The position numbers and the translations under genes are program-made. From the NCBI GenBank assembly GCA_035461905.1, contig DATHUV010000140.1, forward strand, positions 1-55,786: 55,786 nucleotides of DNA, in the 5' to 3' direction. Under the pieces are notes generated by a model. It was not told the origin of the DNA, ran no database searches, and was given only the letters and a program-made list of their open reading frames with translations. Below, piece after piece: positions 16,147 through 25,381 of this stretch. Every line of letters begins with the position of its first letter. Within the stretch, counting starts at the first letter, position 1. This stretch comes from SZUA-442 sp035461905. GTDB taxonomy: Bacteria; Actinomycetota; Acidimicrobiia; Spongiisociales; UBA5794.

Positions 16147-17433
16147 GTGATTGCACCCTCGCCGAGGCTCATCCGGTTTGCATCGCTCGTGGTGTTGCTC
16201 CTCCTCGCCTTCCCCGCAGCCGCTCTCGGAGAGGGTGAGACCATTCGCGGCTCCCTCCAGGTCCGCGCCGATGGTGAGCAAACGGCGGTGGAGGGAGCGA
16301 GACTCATCGTCACCCTCGGCGGTGACGAAGTGGGGACCGCAACCTCCGACGCAGACGGGGACTGGGAGATCCCGGTACCGGGTCCCGGCCTCTACGACGT
16401 GGAACTCGACCAGTCGTCGCTCCCGGAGGGGGTAGCCCTCACCGATCCGGATCGAAGCGTCCTCACCGACGTCGAGGTCGTCGAGGGCAGGGCGAAGACC
16501 GTGCTCTTCCCCCTGGGGGAAAGTTCGATCTCGAGCATCTCGACCTACGAACGCATAGGAACCCTTTTCGTGGCGGGCCTCAAGCTCGGCGCTGTCATCG
16601 CGCTGAGCGCCGTAGGGCTGTCCCTGGTCTATGCCGTCACCGGACTCGTGAACTTCGCACACGGTGAGATGGTGACCCTGGGTGCCGTCCTTGCCTACTT
16701 CTTCCACACGTCGTCGGTGGGACCCGAGTGGCCGCTCGTCGTGGCAGCCGTTCCTGCGGTTGCGCTCGGAGCGGGGTTCGGATGGGCGCAGGATCGCGGC
16801 CTGTGGAGGCCGCTTCGAAAGAGCGGAATGGGTTTGATCTCGATGATGGTCGTATCGATCGGTCTCGCGTTTGCCCTCCGTCACGCCATCCTGGTCATCT
16901 TCAGTGGCCAGCGACGCCTGTTCCGCGACTTCACCGGCCAGACCCCGACCGACATCCTCGGCATTCCCGTCGTACCCAAACACGTGATCACGATCATCGT
17001 CGCCATCCTGGTACTCGGGGCGATCGGCCTGTTCCTCCAGAAGACCAAGATGGGAACGGCGTTGCGCGCCGTGTCGGACGATGTCGATCTGTCCGAGTCG
17101 TCCGGCATCAACGTCGATCGTGTTGTCACAATGACGTGGGTTCTCGCCGGCGGTCTGGCGGCCCTCGGTGGCATCTTCTATGGATCCAACGAGGCCATCC
17201 AGTGGGACATGGGCTTTCGTCTCCTGCTCCTGATCTTCGCAGCGGTGGTACTGGGTGGCCTTGGGACAGCGTATGGAGCCATGGTCGGCGGATTCGTCGT
17301 GGGCATCGCAGTCGAGATGAGCACGCTCTTCGTCCCATCCGAGCTCAAGGCAGCAGTCGGCCTCATCCTGCTGATCCTTATGCTCCTCGTACGCCCCCAA
17401 GGAATCCTCGGGAGCAAGGAGAGGATCGGCTGA
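16147..17433 (+). CDS. livH: LivH-type permease with N-terminal secreted Ig-like domain
   Basis: A 428-residue protein. Residues 1-28 look like a signal peptide, and residues 30-115 form a beta-rich domain with GDWEIPVPGPGLYDVEL, like carboxypeptidase-regulatory/CnaB folds. After a short linker, about eight hydrophobic segments from residue 140 carry the LivH motif GLVNFAHGEMVTLGA. Typical LivH proteins have about 290-300 residues, so the extra 130 residues are an added extracytoplasmic domain. Together with LivM, LivG and LivF it forms a branched-chain amino-acid-type (HAAT) importer; amides or urea are alternative substrates. Confidence 0.88.
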   Translation: MIAPSPRLIRFASLVVLLLLAFPAAALGEGETIRGSLQVRADGEQTAVEGARLIVTLGGDEVGTATSDADGDWEIPVPGPGLYDVELDQSSLPEGVALTDPDRSVLTDVEVVEGRAKTVLFPLGESSISSISTYERIGTLFVAGLKLGAVIALSAVGLSLVYAVTGLVNFAHGEMVTLGAVLAYFFHTSSVGPEWPLVVAAVPAVALGAGFGWAQDRGLWRPLRKSGMGLISMMVVSIGLAFALRHAILVIFSGQRRLFRDFTGQTPTDILGIPVVPKHVITIIVAILVLGAIGLFLQKTKMGTALRAVSDDVDLSESSGINVDRVVTMTWVLAGGLAALGGIFYGSNEAIQWDMGFRLLLLIFAAVVLGGLGTAYGAMVGGFVVGIAVEMSTLFVPSELKAAVGLILLILMLLVRPQGILGSKERIG

Positions 17434-18425
17434 TGGACCTCCTTGCCATCCTCAGGGACGGAGTCCTGGCCATGATCGGGCCTGTGACCGCCGCATACGC
17501 GGTGTCGGCGATGAGCCTCAACCTCCAGTTCGGCTACACCGGGCTTCTCAACTTCGGCCAGGTCGCTTTCATGCTGGTGGGCGCATACGGCACCGCGATC
17601 ACCGTGGACCTTGGTGGGTCCCTGTGGCTCGGTATGGCCGTGGGCATCATCGCGGCTGTGCTACTCGGGCTGTTGCTCGGCCTTCCGACGCTTCGGCTCC
17701 GTGCCGACTACCTCGCGATCACGACGATCGCCGCAGCCGAGGTCATCCGATTGGTGGTCCGGTCATCGTGGGCAGAGCCCGTCACGAATGGCGTATTCGG
17801 GATCCAGGGATTCGCCAACGCGTTCTTCGACCTGAACCCATTTCCGGGAGGCGCTGTCTATGGCATCGGGTCGTGGCTAGTGACCGGCCGTCGGCTCTGG
17901 TTGATGATCGTGTCCTGGACGATCGTCGTCCTCGTACTTCTGCTGGTGCGGCGACTCATCCTCAGTCCATGGGGTCGAGTGCTTCGAGCCATCCGCGAGG
18001 ACGAGGACGCAACGAGTTCGCTCGGGAAGGACGTGTTCGGATACAAACTGCAGTCTCTCATGCTCGGTGGCGCAATCGGAGGACTCGCCGGAGTCATGCT
18101 CGCCGTCGAGCAACAGAACGTCACGCCGGACCTCTACCTGCCCAACCTGACCTTTATCCTCTACGTCATCGTGATCCTCGGTGGCGCCGGAACGATCATC
18201 GGCCCCATCGTCGGTGCGCTCATCTTCCAGTTCGTCTTCTTCACCTTCGACGCGATCATGGCCTCGGCCCAGGCGGAGGTCGCATGGATCGGCACCCTGC
18301 TGACCCCGGCCGAAGCCGGACAGATCAAGCTCATCCTCGTCGGGGTCGGCCTGATCCTGTTGATGGTCTATCGACCCCAGGGGATCATGGGGGACAAGAA
18401 TGAGGTGTTGATCGATGGGCGATGA
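17433..18425 (+). CDS. livM: LivM-type permease
   Basis: A 330-residue inner-membrane permease with the LivM motif NLQFGYTGLLNFGQVAFMLVGAY near the N-terminus and the coupling segment PWGRVLRAIREDEDATSSLGKD before the last helices. It pairs with LivH in the membrane. The ATG overlaps the last base of the livH stop, and the 3' end overlaps livG by 11 nt. Substrate specificity cannot be read from the permease. Confidence 0.93.
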   Translation: MDLLAILRDGVLAMIGPVTAAYAVSAMSLNLQFGYTGLLNFGQVAFMLVGAYGTAITVDLGGSLWLGMAVGIIAAVLLGLLLGLPTLRLRADYLAITTIAAAEVIRLVVRSSWAEPVTNGVFGIQGFANAFFDLNPFPGGAVYGIGSWLVTGRRLWLMIVSWTIVVLVLLLVRRLILSPWGRVLRAIREDEDATSSLGKDVFGYKLQSLMLGGAIGGLAGVMLAVEQQNVTPDLYLPNLTFILYVIVILGGAGTIIGPIVGALIFQFVFFTFDAIMASAQAEVAWIGTLLTPAEAGQIKLILVGVGLILLMVYRPQGIMGDKNEVLIDGR

Positions 18426-19248
18426 GAGGGTCAGCCCCCTTGCCGACCTTCCCGCCGAACCGGGTGTCCAGAAGCCGGATGCCGTGCTCGCGGTCTCGGG
18501 CGTCCATAGGTCCTTCGGCGGCCTCCAGGCAGTGAACGTCGACCGTCTCGAGATCCAGCGCCACACCGTCACGTCGCTCATCGGTCCCAACGGGGCCGGG
18601 AAGACGACCCTGTTCAACCTCCTGAGCGGCTTCGATCGGGTCGATGGGGGCGAGTGGCACCTCAACGGAGGTCGACTGGTCGGGATCTCCGCGTATCAGG
18701 TGGCGCGGCGCGGTATGGTGCGCACCTTCCAGCTGACGCGGTCCCTCGCTCGTCTGACCGTGATGGAGAACATGCTCGTCGCCGATCAGACGAACCCCGG
18801 TGAGAAACTCCGAGGTGCCCTCATCGGAGGGTGGCGCACCGCCGAGGCCACCGCGGAAGCCAAGGCCATCGAACTGCTTGCGAGGTTCAACCTCGACCAC
18901 ATGACCGACGAGTTCGCAGGTTCACTGTCCGGCGGGCAACGCAAGCTCCTCGAGGTCGCCCGTGCGTTGATGGTGGATCCCGAGGTGATCATGCTCGATG
19001 AACCGATGGCGGGCGTAAACCCCGCACTGACCCAGACGCTCCTCCGTCACATCACGAGCCTCCGCGAGGACGGCAAGACGGTCATCTTCATCGAGCACGA
19101 CATGGATGTGGTGCAGGAGATCTCGGATTGGGTCGTGGTGATGGCCGAGGGGCGGGTGATCGCGGAGGGTCCGCCCGCTTCGATCGCCCGCAATCGCGCC
19201 GTGATCGACGCCTACCTCGGGTCCCACCACGGCGAGGCCGCGTCATGA
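18415..19248 (+). CDS. livG: LivG-type ABC ATPase
   Basis: A 277-residue ABC ATPase with Walker A GPNGAGKTT, signature SLSGGQRKLLE, Walker B VIMLDEPMAGVNP and H-loop IEHDMD. The DEPMAGVNP variant is typical of LivG. An N-terminal extension of about 20 residues precedes the ATPase fold. Translation is coupled by overlap to livM, and by ATGA to livF. Confidence 0.94.
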   Translation: MGDERVSPLADLPAEPGVQKPDAVLAVSGVHRSFGGLQAVNVDRLEIQRHTVTSLIGPNGAGKTTLFNLLSGFDRVDGGEWHLNGGRLVGISAYQVARRGMVRTFQLTRSLARLTVMENMLVADQTNPGEKLRGALIGGWRTAEATAEAKAIELLARFNLDHMTDEFAGSLSGGQRKLLEVARALMVDPEVIMLDEPMAGVNPALTQTLLRHITSLREDGKTVIFIEHDMDVVQEISDWVVVMAEGRVIAEGPPASIARNRAVIDAYLGSHHGEAAS

Positions 19249-19979
19249 CGACGGGTGAACTCCTCCTGGAGGCCCGATCCGTGTACGCCGGGTATCTCCC
19301 TGGTGTGGACATTCTCCGTGACCTCGATCTCGACCTCTTCGACGGAGAGCTCGTCGGCATCATCGGACCGAACGGCGCAGGGAAGTCGACGTTCATCAAG
19401 GCGGTGTTCGGCCTCGTCGGCGTGCGCCAGGGAACGGTGACCCTCCGAGGTGGCGACATCACGTACCTTGCCGCTCACGAGCTCGTTGCTCGGGGTGTCG
19501 GCTACGTCCCCCAACGGGCGAACGTGTTCCCGTCGCTCACCGTCGAGGAGAACCTCCGCATGGGTCTCTACCTGGCGCCGAAGATGTGGGACGATCGGAT
19601 CGCCTTCGTGACCGAGCTGTTCCCACTGCTGAGCACTCGATCTTCACAGAAGGCGGGTCTCCTGTCGGGTGGCGAACGCCAGATGGTTGCGATGGGCCGT
19701 GCCCTGATGATGGACCCGTCGCTCCTTCTGCTCGACGAACCGTCCGCCGGGCTCTCTCCTGCGAATCAGGACCTCGTGTTCGAACGCGTGCGACGAATCG
19801 CCGACACCGGGGTGTCGATCCTGATGGTCGAGCAGAACGCCCGACGCTGCCTCCAGATCGCCGATCGTGCGTATGTGCTCGATCAGGGAACGAACGCTTA
19901 CGAGGGGACCGGGCACGAGCTGCTACACGATCCCAACGTCATCGCCCTGTACCTCGGCACGCTGGGGCGGGTGGAATAG
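19245..19979 (+). CDS. livF: LivF-type ABC ATPase
   Basis: A 244-residue ABC ATPase with Walker A GPNGAGKST, signature LLSGGERQMVAMGRAL, Walker B LLLLDEPSAGLSP and the MVEQNA H-loop region. DEPSAGLSP and VEQN are LivF hallmarks. The ATG at 19245 overlaps the livG stop. This is the last gene of the plus-strand liv operon and is followed by a strong hairpin. Confidence 0.94.
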   Translation: MTTGELLLEARSVYAGYLPGVDILRDLDLDLFDGELVGIIGPNGAGKSTFIKAVFGLVGVRQGTVTLRGGDITYLAAHELVARGVGYVPQRANVFPSLTVEENLRMGLYLAPKMWDDRIAFVTELFPLLSTRSSQKAGLLSGGERQMVAMGRALMMDPSLLLLDEPSAGLSPANQDLVFERVRRIADTGVSILMVEQNARRCLQIADRAYVLDQGTNAYEGTGHELLHDPNVIALYLGTLGRVE

Positions 19980-19995
19980 GCAGGGAAGGGTGAGA

Positions 19996-20032
19996 CGAAT
20001 GGAGGGGCCCGGTAACCGGGCCCCTCCATTCG
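19996..20032. terminator. Bidirectional terminator between livF and the binding protein
   Basis: An almost perfect dyad: the left arm at 19996-20013 (starting CGAATGGAGGGG) pairs with the right arm at 20015-20032, an 18-bp stem with a very short loop. It lies between two convergent genes and ends TT on the plus strand, so it can serve both. Confidence 0.88.
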
Positions 20033-20062
20033 TTACACGGCGGTTCGTGATTGTGACGGACC

Positions 20063-21400
20063 TCAGATGTTCCCGACGATCTGGTCGAAGTTCTGCGGCG
20101 CGCCTTCGGCGTCGTACTCGAACAGGTCGTACGTTCCGACTGTCGGTTCGCCGTTCGGACCGAAGTCCAGCGGACCCGACGCCCCGTCGTAGTCAATGTC
20201 GGCTCCCTGCTGCAGGAGCTCGAAGCATGCTGCGAACGTGTTGCACTTCTCACCGTCACGTGTGACGGTGATCATGTTGTTCACGAACACCGTCGGATCG
20301 GCGCTCTGGGCTTCCTGGGCCGCGAGGACCGTGACGATCAGGCAGTCGTAGAAGTGAGACGAGAAGATCGTCGGCGTTCCGGGTGCGAATGCCTCGAGCC
20401 TCGCACTGAACGTCGGCTCGCCGTTCGCGGGTGACGACGACGGCGCCGTGCCACGAATGCCCTCGAGCAACGCCGCATTGCCGCCCAGTGAGGCAGCGGT
20501 GACGTTGTCCTTGAACCCGTCGGCGATGTAGATCTGTCCTTCGAAGCCTGCGCCTCTCAGATCCTGGAGGATCTGAGCGCCCTCGTCGAACGTGATCATC
20601 GCGACTGCTTCCGCACCCGAGTTGACGATGCTCGCCGTGAGGTCCGAGAACGACGTGGCATTGAAGTCGTACCCTTCGCGGAGTGTGATCGTCGCGCCGC
20701 TCGCTTCGACGTAGTCGGCAAGGGTCTCACCGAAACCGCGACCGTACTCGTCCGCGCGCCACACGACGGCGAGTGATGCCTGGCCATCGCCGATAATCAG
20801 GTCGCCGAGTGTCGGAGCCTGGATGTTGTCGGATGGGGCGGTGCGGGTGTAGTACGGGTCGTAGGTCGATGCGCTGAGCGCTGCACCCGTGTTGGATCCC
20901 GAGCACATCGGGAGCTGGCTCGAATTCACCTTGTCGAACACGCCGAGGGTCACGCCGGTGGCCGCAGGTCCGATGATGGCCTGGAAGCTGCCCGTGAGGA
21001 ACTCGTCGATGTTCGTCGAGGCGATGTTCGGATCCGTTCCCGAGTCGGCGTAAGTCACGGACACGAGCCCGGGCGATACCGCGTTGATCTCCTCGGCGGC
21101 CATCCTGACGGGCTGCTCGAGTGCGTCGATGATCGATGACAGTGCCCCAGTCTGGGGAAGGATCGACCCGATGCTCAGCGCGATCGGCGAGAACTCGGGA
21201 GGGGCCTCCGTGGTCGTCGTGGTCTCTGCCGCGGTTGTCGTGGTCTCTGCTGCGGTCGTCGTGGTTTCCGCTGTGGTCGTCGTCGTCGTGTCCAACGCTT
21301 CGTCGTCGCCACCGCTGTTCACAGCGATGATGACGACGACGATGATTGCCACGGCGGCAACGGCGATCCACGGCAACCACTTCTTGAGGTTGTCGTTCAC
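20063..21400 (-). CDS. LivK-type substrate-binding protein, membrane-tethered
   Basis: A 445-residue type-1 periplasmic-binding-fold protein (peripla_BP_6). Instead of a lipobox, it has an N-terminal membrane helix (residues 9-28), then a Thr-rich tether with AETTTT repeats (about 35-65) and the binding domain. Five Cys are scattered in the second half. The GTG at 21400 has GGAGG 6 nt upstream. It is convergent with livHMGF, so it can be expressed independently, but it is the obvious receptor for that importer. Amides, urea or amino acids are possible ligands. Confidence 0.88.
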   Translation of the reverse strand: MNDNLKKWLPWIAVAAVAIIVVVIIAVNSGGDDEALDTTTTTTAETTTTAAETTTTAAETTTTTEAPPEFSPIALSIGSILPQTGALSSIIDALEQPVRMAAEEINAVSPGLVSVTYADSGTDPNIASTNIDEFLTGSFQAIIGPAATGVTLGVFDKVNSSQLPMCSGSNTGAALSASTYDPYYTRTAPSDNIQAPTLGDLIIGDGQASLAVVWRADEYGRGFGETLADYVEASGATITLREGYDFNATSFSDLTASIVNSGAEAVAMITFDEGAQILQDLRGAGFEGQIYIADGFKDNVTAASLGGNAALLEGIRGTAPSSSPANGEPTFSARLEAFAPGTPTIFSSHFYDCLIVTVLAAQEAQSADPTVFVNNMITVTRDGEKCNTFAACFELLQQGADIDYDGASGPLDFGPNGEPTVGTYDLFEYDAEGAPQNFDQIVGNI

Positions 21401-21498
21401 TTTGTGCCTCCAGTTGTCGTTCTAGGCAGCCAGAGCTGCGTAGGTGGAGAGTAGGCATCGTGCGAGCGCCACACAAGGGTGTGGACCCGGTATCGGGC

Positions 21499-21504
21499 TA
21501 CCGT
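21499..21504 (+). promoter_or_regulatory. -10 box TACCGT, leaderless-type
   Basis: TACCGT ends 6 nt before the ATG at 21511. There is no clear Shine-Dalgarno sequence. Confidence 0.35.
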
Positions 21505-21510
21505 TGGACG

Positions 21511-22854
21511 ATGACAGAACGCCTCGACGGTCACGTCTCACGCCAGCGCCAACGGCTCACCGCGTCGGTCACGGACCTCGGTGTGACGCGCCAGCGCGCG
21601 ATGCTGATCGGTCTCGTCCGGTCGCGCGACGGACGAGCAGACGGTGTGGCGAGCCTCGCCGAGCTCGTGCTCCTGACCGATACGGCAGGATCCGAGCCAG
21701 TTGTGTCGGAGTTGGTCCGCCGAGAGCGACCGGACGCCGCGACCTACATCGGCAAGGGCAAACTCGAGGAGCTCGTCGGGATCTCAAAGGCAGAGGACAT
21801 CGACGTCGTCGTGTTCGACAACGAGTTGAGCCCCGCACAGCAGCGGAACCTCCAGGAGGCGTTCCAGTGCGACGTCGTGGACCGTGTCGCCCTCATCCTC
21901 GACATCTTCGCCCAGCACGCCCACACGAAAGAGGGCATGCTCCAGGTCGAGCTCGCCCAGTACCGCTACCGGCTCCCCCGCTTGCGGGGGAAGGGGACGG
22001 CAATGTCCCGCCTCGGTGCTGGCATCGGCACTCGTGGACCCGGCGAGACGAAGCTCGAGACCGACCGCCGCCGGATCCTCGACCGCATCCGCAAGATCGA
22101 ACGCGAGCTCAAGGACTCCGAACGGTCCCGAGCGACGAGGAGCAAGCGTCGCCGCGGCTCCGGTGAACCCGTCGTGGCGATCGTCGGGTATACGAACGCC
22201 GGCAAGTCGACGCTGTTCAACCACCTGACGGATGCGGGGGTCCTCGTGGAGGACCGGCTCTTCGCGACACTCGACTCGACCGTCCGGAAACTGGATCTCC
22301 CCCATGGCCACACGGCACTCGTTTCGGACACGGTCGGGTTCGTGAGGGACCTCCCTCACGAATTGGTGGAGGCCTTTCGCTCCACGCTCGAGGAGGCAAC
22401 GGACGCCGACCTCCTCCTTCACCTCGTCGACGCTTCCGACGAGGATCCGGAGCATCAGATCCGAGCGGTCCGTGCCGTCCTCGATGAGATCGGTGCAGAC
22501 TCCGTGAGGGAGGTCATCGCCTACAACAAGGTCGATGCGATCGACTCGACGACCTTGACACGCCTTCGCTCATTGCATCCGGACGCGGCTTTCATCTCCG
22601 CGCTGACCGGTGAGGGAGTCGACGAACTGCTCGAGCTCGTGGTCGATGCACTGCGTGCGACGACGATCCAGCTCGACCTGATGATCCCGTATGAGCACGG
22701 CGATGTGCTCGCCGACGCCCATGAGTCGGGCGATGTCCTCGATCAGCGACACGAAGATTCGGGTACGTCGATCACGATCCGGCTTCCCCACGCAGCTGCG
22801 GCACGGTTCCGTCGATTCGTGGTCGAATCCCCCGAAACGTCCGACGCATCCTGA
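21511..22854 (+). CDS. hflX: GTPase HflX
   Basis: A 447-residue GTPase. The N-terminal HflX domain (about 20-190) contains YIGKGKLEEL and RGPGETKLETDRR. The G domain has GYTNAGKST (G1), DTVGFVRDLP (G3) and NKVD (G4). HflX binds ribosomes and rescues or splits stalled 70S particles under stress. The ATG at 21511 is preferred; a GTG at 21460 would add 17 residues. It is convergent with the PhoH-like gene with only 21 nt between stops. Confidence 0.93.
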   Translation: MTERLDGHVSRQRQRLTASVTDLGVTRQRAMLIGLVRSRDGRADGVASLAELVLLTDTAGSEPVVSELVRRERPDAATYIGKGKLEELVGISKAEDIDVVVFDNELSPAQQRNLQEAFQCDVVDRVALILDIFAQHAHTKEGMLQVELAQYRYRLPRLRGKGTAMSRLGAGIGTRGPGETKLETDRRRILDRIRKIERELKDSERSRATRSKRRRGSGEPVVAIVGYTNAGKSTLFNHLTDAGVLVEDRLFATLDSTVRKLDLPHGHTALVSDTVGFVRDLPHELVEAFRSTLEEATDADLLLHLVDASDEDPEHQIRAVRAVLDEIGADSVREVIAYNKVDAIDSTTLTRLRSLHPDAAFISALTGEGVDELLELVVDALRATTIQLDLMIPYEHGDVLADAHESGDVLDQRHEDSGTSITIRLPHAAAARFRRFVVESPETSDAS

Positions 22855-22875
22855 GACGGGTCCCCGACAGGCGGT

Positions 22876-24213
22876 TCAGAGCAGCTGGGTCGCCAGCTCG
22901 GCGAGCGGGCTTCGCACCGTGCGTTCGAGGGTGACGTGACCGAACATCGGGTTGCCCTTGAACTTCTCGATCAGGGCGGCGAGGCCACCGAAGGGCGAGA
23001 CGTACGGGTTGTCGACCTGGCTGAGATCGCCGCAGAAGATGACCTTGGAGTCGGCGGCCATGCGGGTGAGGATGACCTTCAGTGTCGGCAGTTCCAGGTT
23101 CTGCGCCTCGTCGACGATCACCAGCTCGCCCGTGATCGATCGACCGCGCAGGTAGGTCACGGCAGCCAGCTCGAGCACGTCGCGCTCGAACAGCTCCTCT
23201 ACCGCATCCCGGGGGTTCGATCCTGCCCCGCCGAACAACGCGTAGAGGTTGTCGTGGACCGCGGCCATCCATGGCTCGAGCTTTTCGTTGAGGTCCCCAG
23301 GGAGGAAACCGACCTCTTGGCGCCCCAACGCTATGAGGGGGCGGTACACCGACACTCTCCGGTACCTGCCGAGCTCGAGGACCTGCTCGAGTGCGGCGGC
23401 CAGTGACAGGAAGGTCTTCCCGGTTCCCGCCATCCCCATGATGCTCACGGCGGTGATGTCGGGGTCCATGAGGAGGTCGGCGGCAAAGGCCTGGCGGAGG
23501 TTCTTCGTCTCGATCCCGAACATGTGGCGGGATCCGGGGACCCTCACCGCCACGGGATCGGGGCCCTCCTCGGCGACCCGCCCGAGTCCTGACGCAGAGC
23601 CCGGGCCTTTCAGGATCACGTACTGGTTGATGGTGCCCTCGATCTCGGGAACGACGACTTTCCCGGAGTCGTACAGCTCCTCGATGACATCCGCATCGAC
23701 TTCGACCTCGGCGACGCCTGACCACGACTCGTCGACCTGGACGATGTCGCCCCGGTAGTCCTCGACATCCACGTCGAGCTGGGCACCCTTGATCCGGAGT
23801 GCGGCATCCTTGGTCACGAGGACGGATTCGTGACCCTCGTCGCGGAGGTTGAGACAAGTGGCGAGGATCCGATGATCCGGGGTCCCGGGGTCGAGGACCT
23901 CGGGCAACCGATCCGAGTGCACGCCATTGAGCTCGATCCTGACGGTGCCTCCGGCGTCGAGCCGGTGTGGTGTCCTCAAGCCGCCTGAACGGGACGCTCC
24001 CATCTCCTCGAGGAGCCGGATCGCAGACCGGGCGTTGGCGCCCACCTCGTCCATACGGGTCTTCTGCTTGTCGAGCTCCTCGATCACCACCAACGGAAGC
24101 ACGACGGCGTGTTCGTCGAAGCGGAGGATGGCCTGGGGGTCGGCGAGCAGGACACAGGTATCGAGTACGTACGTCTTCTGACCTGCCGGACCGGATCGGG
24201 AAGGCTGAGGCAC
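22876..24213 (-). CDS. PIN-PhoH family ATPase/RNase-like protein
   Basis: About 445 residues. The N-terminal PIN domain (about 10-140, VLDTCVLLADP, acidic residues DKQKTRMDE) is followed by a PhoH P-loop ATPase domain (about 230-440) with MGMAGTGKTFLS and VIVDEAQNLE. This architecture (YlaK/PhoH2 group) is an RNA-unwinding and cleaving protein of phosphate or stress physiology. The GTG at 24213 is a likely start; a TTG at 24249 would add 12 residues. It is divergent from gpsA. Confidence 0.9.
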   Translation of the reverse strand: MPQPSRSGPAGQKTYVLDTCVLLADPQAILRFDEHAVVLPLVVIEELDKQKTRMDEVGANARSAIRLLEEMGASRSGGLRTPHRLDAGGTVRIELNGVHSDRLPEVLDPGTPDHRILATCLNLRDEGHESVLVTKDAALRIKGAQLDVDVEDYRGDIVQVDESWSGVAEVEVDADVIEELYDSGKVVVPEIEGTINQYVILKGPGSASGLGRVAEEGPDPVAVRVPGSRHMFGIETKNLRQAFAADLLMDPDITAVSIMGMAGTGKTFLSLAAALEQVLELGRYRRVSVYRPLIALGRQEVGFLPGDLNEKLEPWMAAVHDNLYALFGGAGSNPRDAVEELFERDVLELAAVTYLRGRSITGELVIVDEAQNLELPTLKVILTRMAADSKVIFCGDLSQVDNPYVSPFGGLAALIEKFKGNPMFGHVTLERTVRSPLAELATQLL

Positions 24214-24342
24214 GGGGGCTACCTTGCTACCCCTGCCGGCGAATTGCAAGCATGTGATTCAGCGGTCACATCCACCACCCTTCCGCATGACCCGCGGTTG
24301 CCATCCGCGTACGATGGATCCTACGCGCACCCCGGAGGTTCG

Positions 24343-25371
24343 ATGACGACACCCACGCCAGCCAGCACGGACCTCCGGGTCGCCGTCATAGGAGCCGGTT
24401 CGTGGGGTACGGCGATCGCTTCGATGATCGCTCCGCGAGTAGAGACGACGATTTGGGCCCGCCGCCGCGACGTCGCCGACGAGATCGCGAGCGACCACAG
24501 GAACAGCTCGTACTTGCCAGGTCTCGACCTTGCACCCGAGCTGAGCGCGACGTCCGACCTCGGGGCCGCCGTCTCGAACGTCGACGCCCTTGTCATCGGC
24601 GTTCCGTCCCATGGCTTCCGGGAAGTCCTCGGTTCGGTCACCGACGTCATTCCTCCGACGACACCGATCCTGTCCCTCAGCAAGGGCATCGAAGCGGAGA
24701 CCCTCATGCGAATGACCGAGGTCACCGCCGACATCCTCACAGGGCACGACAGGTCGGTCATCGGCGCCCTCACGGGGCCGAACCTCGCCAGGGAGATCGT
24801 CGCCGGCCAGCCCGCTGCGACAGTGATCGCTATCGAGGACGAGGACACAGCGAGAAGGCTCCAGGGTGTGTTCATGAACTCCCGCTTCCGGGTGTACACG
24901 AACCCGGACGTCATCGGGTCGGAGGTGGCAGGAGCGGTGAAGAACGTGATGGCGATAGCAGCCGGCATGGCGGCAGGACAGGGGTTCGGGGACAACACCC
25001 TTGCGACGCTCATCACGAGGGCATTGGTCGAGATGACCCGCCTCGGAGTCGCCATGGGCGGGGACGTCAGGACATTCTCGGGCCTGGCCGGTCTCGGAGA
25101 CCTGGTGGCGACCTGCAACTCGACCCAGAGCAGAAATCACCAGGTCGGGTTCGGGCTCGGTCAGGGACGGCCCCTCGAGGACATCGTCAGCGACATGAAC
25201 ATGGTCGCCGAAGGCGTGAAGTCGACGAGGGGCGTCCTCGCACTTGCTGACCGGAACGGAGTGGAGATGCCGATCGCGGCTCAGGTCGGTCGGGTCCTCT
25301 ACGACGGGATCGACACGACGACCGCGCTGCGCGAGCTGATGACGCGCGCGGCGCGCAGCGAGTACGGCTGA
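24343..25371 (+). CDS. gpsA: NAD(P)-dependent glycerol-3-phosphate dehydrogenase
   Basis: A 342-residue enzyme with the Rossmann motif GAGSWGTA (near residue 18), LSLSKGIE, GPNLAREI and the catalytic Lys region EVAGAVKNVMAIAAG. It reduces dihydroxyacetone phosphate to sn-glycerol 3-phosphate for phospholipid synthesis. CGGAGGTT is 2-8 nt before the ATG and a TACGAT -10-like box lies at 24310-24315. It is convergent with tag with only 10 nt between the stops. Confidence 0.95.
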   Translation: MTTPTPASTDLRVAVIGAGSWGTAIASMIAPRVETTIWARRRDVADEIASDHRNSSYLPGLDLAPELSATSDLGAAVSNVDALVIGVPSHGFREVLGSVTDVIPPTTPILSLSKGIEAETLMRMTEVTADILTGHDRSVIGALTGPNLAREIVAGQPAATVIAIEDEDTARRLQGVFMNSRFRVYTNPDVIGSEVAGAVKNVMAIAAGMAAGQGFGDNTLATLITRALVEMTRLGVAMGGDVRTFSGLAGLGDLVATCNSTQSRNHQVGFGLGQGRPLEDIVSDMNMVAEGVKSTRGVLALADRNGVEMPIAAQVGRVLYDGIDTTTALRELMTRAARSEYG

Positions 25372-25381
25372 GAGGGCGGGG

